Source: Ignavibacteria bacterium
GTDB lineage: Bacteria; Bacteroidota; Ignavibacteria; Kapaibacteriales; UBA4661
DNA length: 19,560 nucleotides
Reading direction: 5' to 3'
Assembly: GCA_013298375.1 (NCBI GenBank)
Contig: JAAFHM010000026.1
Location: 1-19,560 of the forward strand
Shown here piece by piece: positions 14,945-19,560 of the stretch. The position numbers and the translations under genes were made by a program. Every line of letters starts with the position of its first letter. Within the stretch, counting starts at the first letter, position 1. The notes under the pieces were generated by a model that was not told the DNA's origin, did no database searches, and saw nothing but the letters and a program-made list of their open reading frames with translations.

Positions 14945-16021
14945 TTACGCCGCTTCCATCAGTTGGCGAGGCAGAACAAAAGACTCGCCAATAGTGGTCA
15001 ATGCAACCGTCATGTCATGGCGAATCGAAGCAGAGTGCAAGCGCTCAAGCGGCTCGGAAGGCTCTTCTTCGCTTTGGTCAAATGTGGAACAGTGCATGGG
15101 GATAAAATATTCCGCCCGCATCTCCGATGCCATTTGTAATGCCTGTTCCGGCGTGCAATGGAGCGTTTCGTAGCCCTGATATGCGCCGATGGGCATAATT
15201 GCTATGTCAATGCCCCTATTGCGCAAGGCAGAAAATTTGTGCGTGTAAGCAGTGTCCCCACCAAAGACGATTTTTTTGCCGCCACCTTCTATCAAATAGC
15301 CGTTGTAGCTGCGTCCGGATATGGCATACCCGTTCGCTCTATCGCGCTCCCACGGCAAGCGCCAGCCGTTGTGCAATGCCTCCAAGCCGCTTATTTTGAT
15401 GTTTTCCAGCCATAATTCCTGTTCCCAATCTATCTCATGAACCGATTTCCATGCTAAATCATCAATAATATCATGGGTGTTTTTTGCGGTAACGATGTGA
15501 ATTTCATTCGGATATTTCGCCGCAAAGCGCCGTAATGTCGGCACGTCGGTATGGTCGAGATGAGCATGAGAAAGCAAGATAATATCAGGCTTGGGGAGTG
15601 TTTCGAGTGTGCGGGTCGGCTGCGTGTAACGCTCAATACCAATAACTCTACCGCAAATTTCGATGCCAACTCGTTCCGATAATACAGGGTCGGTCAATAT
15701 CCATTTTCCAGCCAGATGAATAAGCATCGTTGCATGACCAATCCATTCAACGCTGATGCTGTTTGGTGCGTGGGTGAAGGGAGAAATGGCGAATGATGAT
15801 AATGGGCAAGATGAGAAAGAGGGCAACGATGACGGAGGAGTGTACGGATGCGGTGTGTAGGCTAATCCATGCAAGAGCGAATCTTGAAGAGCAGAAGAAG
15901 ACTTGGTTTGGAGTAGTGGTGTTGGCGGCTTTCGTCGCTTGGGAGGTCTGAGTGCGTCTAGTGTTGCCGTCATCGCAGTACGAAGAATCTCTTGTTTGGA
16001 AAGGGTCTGTACTTGGAACAT
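14945..16021 (-). CDS. Metallo-beta-lactamase-fold hydrolase (NAPE-PLD / UlaG-like)
   Basis: The product is 358 residues from the ATG at 16019-16021. The core begins at about residue 89 (ISVEWIGHATMLIHLAGKWI, LTDPVLSERV), the pattern of the NAPE-phospholipase-D-like branch of the superfamily. Metal ligands are visible: SHAHLDHTD at 151-159 (HxHxDH), FGGDT at 253-257, and MHCSTF at 309-314. LHNGWRLPWERDRANGYAIS and PIGAYQGYETLHCTPEQALQ also fit that branch. It is a predicted zinc-dependent hydrolase; the substrate, a phosphodiester or lactone, cannot be told from sequence. The first 88 residues are basic, then rich in Pro and Ser, and the start could be the ATG at residue 17. It is convergent with prfB, 26 nt from its stop, without a visible terminator. 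A leader with three complementary arms lies upstream. Confidence 0.85.
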   Translation of the reverse strand: MFQVQTLSKQEILRTAMTATLDALRPPKRRKPPTPLLQTKSSSALQDSLLHGLAYTPHPYTPPSSLPSFSSCPLSSFAISPFTHAPNSISVEWIGHATMLIHLAGKWILTDPVLSERVGIEICGRVIGIERYTQPTRTLETLPKPDIILLSHAHLDHTDVPTLRRFAAKYPNEIHIVTAKNTHDIIDDLAWKSVHEIDWEQELWLENIKISGLEALHNGWRLPWERDRANGYAISGRSYNGYLIEGGGKKIVFGGDTAYTHKFSALRNRGIDIAIMPIGAYQGYETLHCTPEQALQMASEMRAEYFIPMHCSTFDQSEEEPSEPLERLHSASIRHDMTVALTTIGESFVLPRQLMEAA

Positions 16022-16068
16022 AATGGATTACAGCATTGATAGAACAATCTGGCTGCTTCCCGATATGG

Positions 16069-16117
16069 GCGGCAAAACCACGTATTTGCCGCAATAATAC
16101 ACGTATCTTCGGCAAAA
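16069..16117 (-). promoter_or_regulatory. Three-armed leader upstream of the MBL-fold gene: mutually exclusive hairpins
   Basis: On the plus strand GCGGCAAA (16069-16076), TTTGCCGC (16085-16092) and CGGCAAA (16110-16116) alternate in orientation. The middle arm can pair perfectly with the first (8 bp, 8-nt loop) or with the third (7 bp, 17-nt loop), but not with both. In the minus-strand transcript this lies about 48-95 nt before the start codon. It resembles an attenuator- or switch-like leader. The rest of 16022-16259 shows nothing else clear. Confidence 0.4.
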
Positions 16118-16259
16118 ACACTGTTACCAAAACACTATATTCCCAATGTTACGAAAAGATTTACAGCGCATATTACGAGCGCTTTACACAGTTTTTACTC
16201 CGTCTTTATCGTAAGAGCCAGATTTATGTGGCTTCCAAAACTCATTGCTTATTCCTTTC

Positions 16260-16577
16260 TCATTCCTCTTCAAGTTCTTCCAATGCCGCCGAGAGTTCAG
16301 CAAAAGCGTGGGTGTCGCCTGCTTTTTTCGCTGCTTGCAGCCCGGCATTGTAGATTTCCTGCGCTTTTGCGGTTTGGTTGAGAGCGCGATAAACTCCTGC
16401 AAGCATATAATACGTCGGCACATACTCCGGCTCATCAATGCGTAGGCGCTCGAACCATTCCGTTGCTTGAGTGTAGTCTTTGCGGGCATTGTATTCCAGT
16501 GCAATGGCGTAGCGCGTGAAGGCATCGTGCGGCTCTTCGCGGTGTAGTTCGAGTAATTGTTCTAGGCGATTGGTCAT
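16260..16577 (-). CDS. Small TPR-repeat protein
   Basis: The product is 105 residues from the ATG at 16575-16577 to the TGA at 16260-16262. Residues 19-52 (AFTRYAIALEYNARKDYTQA, TEWFERLRIDEP) and 53-86 (YVPTYYMLAGVYRALNQTAK, AQEIYNAGLQAAKKAGD) form two tetratricopeptide repeats. They keep the family pattern of small and aromatic positions and the Pro near the end of the first. The tail is acidic (ALEELEEE). It has no signal peptide, so it is probably cytoplasmic. TPR domains bind partner proteins; the partner is unknown. It lies upstream of the MBL-fold gene on the same strand, but 238 nt apart, so a shared transcript is uncertain. Confidence 0.8.
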   Translation of the reverse strand: MTNRLEQLLELHREEPHDAFTRYAIALEYNARKDYTQATEWFERLRIDEPEYVPTYYMLAGVYRALNQTAKAQEIYNAGLQAAKKAGDTHAFAELSAALEELEEE

Positions 16578-16866
16578 AGCGGCGTGGTAAAAGGAAGGTG
16601 ACGAAATACGTGGTCAATGCAAACCACAATATTCACCGAGAACACCGACTTTTGCAAATTTTTTCGTATTATTCTGTCCCATTGTGAGATGCTTTTCTGC
16701 GGAGATGTGGAAAATCACGCACTTCTGGGGATATTTAGATTTGTGCAAGAATCTTCCTCGTCGTAAATTCCTGTTTGTATAATTTGCGCAAAATACCACT
16801 CAGTTTTTGCTCCAACGATACTTTCTTTCCAACGCCAAACACCTTGCGCACACACGGAATAATGCT
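16578..16866. other. Divergent intergenic region between TPR and Nudix genes
   Basis: This is 289 nt with no supported gene. On the plus strand TAGATTTG at 16736-16743 fits the -7 element of a Bacteroidota-type promoter for the Nudix gene. No -33 element is recognisable at the right distance, so the match may be chance. Confidence 0.3.
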
Positions 16867-17418
16867 ATGATTTCTCGCTGGGAAACGCTGGAAACAACCG
16901 TTGTGGCAGATTTGAAAATCTTCACTGCCAAAAGCGTCCAACGCAAACATCCCAAACGCGATGCCGTTGGGACATTTTACGTTTTGGATTCGGCGGCATG
17001 GGTGAACATTATTCCGCTTACGCCGGATAATCAGGTTGTGATGATTCGGCAGTATAGGCACGGCACGGACTCGGTGACACTCGAAGTACCGGGTGGGCTT
17101 GTCGAGCGCGGCGAAGACCCCGGCGAAGCAGGAATGCGGGAATGCCGCGAAGAAACAGGCTATGCAGCGCCAGAACCCGCAATACTCCTTGGCGTGAACG
17201 ACCCAAATCCGGCATTTATGAATAACGAATGCCATTCGTATCTTTGGCGCAACTGCACTCTTCAACACGCACAAGCATTCGATGAATTTGAAGATATTGA
17301 GGTCGAACTTGTTCCTCTCGCTCATATTCCTCAGCATATTGCCGACGGAACAATCAAGCACTCTCTGACACTGACTGCATTTTTCTTTTACACCTTGAAA
17401 TTTGGCGGTTTTGCGTAG
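16867..17418 (+). CDS. Nudix hydrolase, ADP-ribose pyrophosphatase-like
   Basis: The product is 183 residues from the ATG at 16867; the frame extends to a TTG at 16807 but the family N-terminus fits the ATG. The Nudix box, G-x5-E-x7-R-E-x-x-E-E-x-G, is complete at about 77-99 (GLVERGEDPGEAGMRECREE then TGY). It is preceded by VVMIRQYRHGTDSVTLEVPG, the R-Q-Y-R...E-x-P-G pattern typical of ADP-ribose and related sugar-nucleotide pyrophosphatases. The likely reaction is magnesium-dependent cleavage of a nucleoside diphosphate linked to another moiety, such as ADP-ribose to AMP and ribose 5-phosphate. The exact substrate is not decidable here. ParA begins 74 nt downstream on the same strand. CinA-type ADP-ribose chemistry elsewhere in the window is a loose thematic link only. 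Confidence 0.9.
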   Translation: MISRWETLETTVVADLKIFTAKSVQRKHPKRDAVGTFYVLDSAAWVNIIPLTPDNQVVMIRQYRHGTDSVTLEVPGGLVERGEDPGEAGMRECREETGYAAPEPAILLGVNDPNPAFMNNECHSYLWRNCTLQHAQAFDEFEDIEVELVPLAHIPQHIADGTIKHSLTLTAFFFYTLKFGGFA

Positions 17419-17492
17419 GTTCATCTGAACAACTATTGAACATCTTAGCCGCGTACAACCGAAAATTTCACGATTTTTCACCGATGTCCATT

Positions 17493-18371
17493 ATGGCACG
17501 AGTTATCGCCGTTGCAAATCAAAAAGGCGGTGTGGGCAAGACCACTACTGCTGTCAATCTTTCTGCCTCGTTTGCGGCAGCCGAACAGCCGACCCTGCTC
17601 ATTGATATTGACCCCCAAGCAAATGCTTCAAATGGTCTTGGAATCAAGACCCGTGATTTGGAGAAAACGGTTTATGAGGTTTTGGTCGGCACGATGTCCG
17701 TCCATGAAGCAGTTGTCCCAACGGATATGCCGCATCTGGACGTGCTGCCGTCGCATATTAATTTGGTCGGCGCAGAGATTGAGATTGTTGATGTTAAAAA
17801 TCGAGAACGATTGCTTGCCGAGCGCATCAATGCTATTCGGAGCAAGTATAAATTCGTCATCATCGACTGTCCGCCTTCGCTGGGGCTGTTGACGCTGAAT
17901 GCGCTCACGGCAGCCGATTCAATTCTTGTGCCAGTGCAATGCGAATACTACGCTTTGGAGGGCTTAGGGCAGCTTTTGAACACCATATCCATCGTGCGCA
18001 AACACCTGAATCCGCGCCTTGAAATTGAAGGCGTATTGCTGACGATGTACGACAATCGTTTGCGCCTTTCCAATCAAGTCGTGCAAGAAGTAACGCGGCA
18101 TTTGGGCGAAAAAGTCTGCAAAACGATTATCGGGCGCAATGTCCGCCTTGCCGAAGCGCCAAGCCACGGGAAGCCTGTTATTCTCTACGATGCGCTGTCT
18201 ATCGGCGCAAAACACTATCTGGATTTGGCGCAAGAAATTCTTGACCGCGAAAAATTGCGGCTTTCCGGTGCAAACGGTACAATGATAGAAGCGGCGACAA
18301 CTGTCCAAGCCGCCACAGCAGCCGTTTCCGCCGTTGCTTCGGCAATGCAGGAGCCGACAGTAAAGGGTTAA
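17493..18371 (+). CDS. parA: ParA/Soj chromosome-partitioning ATPase
   Basis: The product is 292 residues from the ATG at 17493 (MARVIAVANQKGGVGKTT); the ATG at 17484 adds three residues. Walker A is KGGVGKTTT at 11-19 with the signature Lys, the A' motif is LIDIDPQANAS at 36-46, and Walker B is FVIIDCPPSLG at 121-131. LAEAPSHGKPVILYDALSIG near 219-238 is typical of chromosomal Soj proteins. It binds DNA non-specifically as an ATP dimer and positions ParB-bound origins. The C-terminus carries about 30 residues rich in Ala, Thr and Val (about 263-292) beyond the usual end of the fold, which is unusual and unexplained. ParB follows 89 nt later, so an operon is likely. Confidence 0.96.
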   Translation: MARVIAVANQKGGVGKTTTAVNLSASFAAAEQPTLLIDIDPQANASNGLGIKTRDLEKTVYEVLVGTMSVHEAVVPTDMPHLDVLPSHINLVGAEIEIVDVKNRERLLAERINAIRSKYKFVIIDCPPSLGLLTLNALTAADSILVPVQCEYYALEGLGQLLNTISIVRKHLNPRLEIEGVLLTMYDNRLRLSNQVVQEVTRHLGEKVCKTIIGRNVRLAEAPSHGKPVILYDALSIGAKHYLDLAQEILDREKLRLSGANGTMIEAATTVQAATAAVSAVASAMQEPTVKG

Positions 18372-18460
18372 CAGCACAGAACACGGTGCGTGGTACGCTT
18401 TGAATGTCTGAATTTTGAATAGTTATTTTCCACTCGTCGTTAGCTTTCTCGTAAATTATT

Positions 18461-19560
18461 ATGGCAAAACGAAGTATTTCTCTTGGCAAAGGCTTAGATG
18501 CGCTTCTGCCGTCGAGTTTCAGTATTGAACCACCGGATGCCGCTCAAGCCGATGACGGACAATCCGTTGGCGTTATCGCCATGATTGATGTAAAGCGTGT
18601 GCGCCCGAATCCCATGCAGCCACGTCAGGATTTTGACCGTGATGCACTCGAAGACCTCAAAAAATCTATCAAAGAAAAAGGCGTTATCCAGCCGATAACC
18701 GTGCGGCGGATGGATGGCGGCTACGAGATTATTGCCGGTGAGCGCCGTGTTCGTGCTTCGGGCGAAATTGGCTTAGAGACTATTCCAGCGTATATTCTCG
18801 ACATTGAAACTGACGCGGATATGCTGGAATTGGCGCTGATAGAAAACGTACAGCGCGAAAATTTGAATCCGATTGAGGTGGCACTTGGTTACAAGCGCCT
18901 GATGGAAGAATGCCGATTAACCCAAGAAGAAGTCTCGAAAAAAGTCGGCAAAGACCGCACCACAATCACAAATTTCCTCCGTTTGTTGCGTCTTCCCAAC
19001 GAAATTCAGCGCTCATTGCGGGCAAAAAAACTCTCTATGGGTCATGCCCGCGCCATTCTTGCGCTGTCGGATGAAGGCAAGCAGCATGAGGTTTTCGAGC
19101 AGGTACGCGAGTTGGAGTTGTCGGTTCGCAAAACAGAAGAAATTGTCAAGAAAGTAGAAGCCGGAGCAAGTGTAGAAGAGGCATTGGCAGACAAGCCCCT
19201 GCTGCAAGCCGATACTCAGCCTACTTTCGCATCATCGTCAAATGGCAATGGCAGTCCAAAATCAGAAACTGGCTCTGCAAGTGGCTTCGGGGCTATGGGC
19301 AAGCATCCTGCACCTGCAATTGCCGTCGATAATTTTGCCATCCCCGACGACCTTAAAGATGATTTTGCGCCCGTTCAAGCGGATGATATGCCAGAGCGCA
19401 GCGCCAAAGCGCCTTCGGAAGCGCCGGAAAAAGACCCGACTATTGTGGCTTTGGAAACCAAATTGCGCCATATTCTGGCAACCCAAGTCCGTATCAAGAT
19501 TCGCCCAAACGCGCAGAATGGTGTCATTGAAGTTGATTTTTACTCCACCGATGAGTTAGA
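18461..19560 (+). CDS. parB: ParB/Spo0J chromosome-partitioning protein (3' partial)
   Basis: The ATG at 18461 opens a frame that runs 366 codons off the right edge. The N-terminus MAKRSISLGKGLDALLP is the conserved ParA-stimulating segment. The CTP-binding ParB domain shows NPMQPRQDFD (50-59), KEKGVIQPITVRR (72-84), EIIAGERRVRAS (89-100), and LIENVQRENLNPIEVALGY (127-145). A helix-turn-helix follows at about 153-179 (LTQEEVSKKVGKDRTTITNF). Residues about 240-325 are an unusually long low-complexity linker rich in Ser, Gly, Asp and Pro. The C-terminal dimerisation part starts near 325 (DPTIVALETKLRHILATQVR) and lacks probably only a few residues at the window edge. The protein binds parS sites and spreads as a CTP-loaded clamp. 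No convincing parS palindrome is present in the window. Confidence 0.96.
   Translation, partial: MAKRSISLGKGLDALLPSSFSIEPPDAAQADDGQSVGVIAMIDVKRVRPNPMQPRQDFDRDALEDLKKSIKEKGVIQPITVRRMDGGYEIIAGERRVRASGEIGLETIPAYILDIETDADMLELALIENVQRENLNPIEVALGYKRLMEECRLTQEEVSKKVGKDRTTITNFLRLLRLPNEIQRSLRAKKLSMGHARAILALSDEGKQHEVFEQVRELELSVRKTEEIVKKVEAGASVEEALADKPLLQADTQPTFASSSNGNGSPKSETGSASGFGAMGKHPAPAIAVDNFAIPDDLKDDFAPVQADDMPERSAKAPSEAPEKDPTIVALETKLRHILATQVRIKIRPNAQNGVIEVDFYSTDEL

Noticed and set aside
16735..17481. Long antisense frame (248 residues) over the Nudix gene
   Set aside because: The plus strand has a complete Nudix box, and the antisense product is Cys/His/Arg-rich with no family pattern.
17466..17482. 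TTTCACG half-site next to the parA start
   Set aside because: Only one half of the parS palindrome is present.

Overview
The window looks like a chromosomal segment from a member of the Bacteroidota/Chlorobiota (FCB) branch. The evidence is a DUF6702-type secreted protein, a large repeat-bearing OmpA-family protein, generally weak Shine-Dalgarno sequences, and one good match to the Bacteroidota-type promoter (TTTG, about 20 nt, TAnnTTTG) in front of rplU. The assignment is an inference, because no rRNA gene is present. Most of the window is ordinary housekeeping DNA. The oddities lie at the left end and in several regulatory structures.

Left end (1-3572). An open frame cut by the window edge encodes about 500 residues of a pentapeptide repeat (Gly-Phe/Tyr-Asp-Lys/Arg-Asn) followed by a C-terminal OmpA peptidoglycan-binding domain. 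The repeat is broken by a recurring linker that sets a quantised 96 or 141 nt higher-order period. Next comes a decayed DDE transposase with an internal deletion and a frameshift, and then a small secreted DUF6702 protein.

Centre (3673-10231). A type II NADH dehydrogenase gene ends at a strong terminator. It is followed by cinA, then the rplU-rpmA ribosomal protein operon with its own promoter, a leader hairpin and a 14-bp terminator stem. A secreted leucine-rich-repeat protein and a Wzx/MATE-like membrane flippase follow, 19 nt apart. The flippase stop codon lies inside a bidirectional terminator shared with the convergent chemoreceptor gene.

Right part (10247-19560). This contains a methyl-accepting chemotaxis protein (minus strand), a two-domain carboxymuconolactone-decarboxylase-family protein, an unknown 202-residue protein (minus), and prfB with a complete programmed +1 frameshift site. 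After prfB come a metallo-beta-lactamase-fold hydrolase (minus) with a three-armed leader, a small TPR protein (minus), a Nudix hydrolase, and parA-parB. The ParB frame runs off the right edge. The parAB pair suggests, but does not prove, proximity to the chromosome origin.

The most unusual item is the pentapeptide-repeat OmpA protein. I see no CRISPR array, tRNA, rRNA, integrase or defence cassette.
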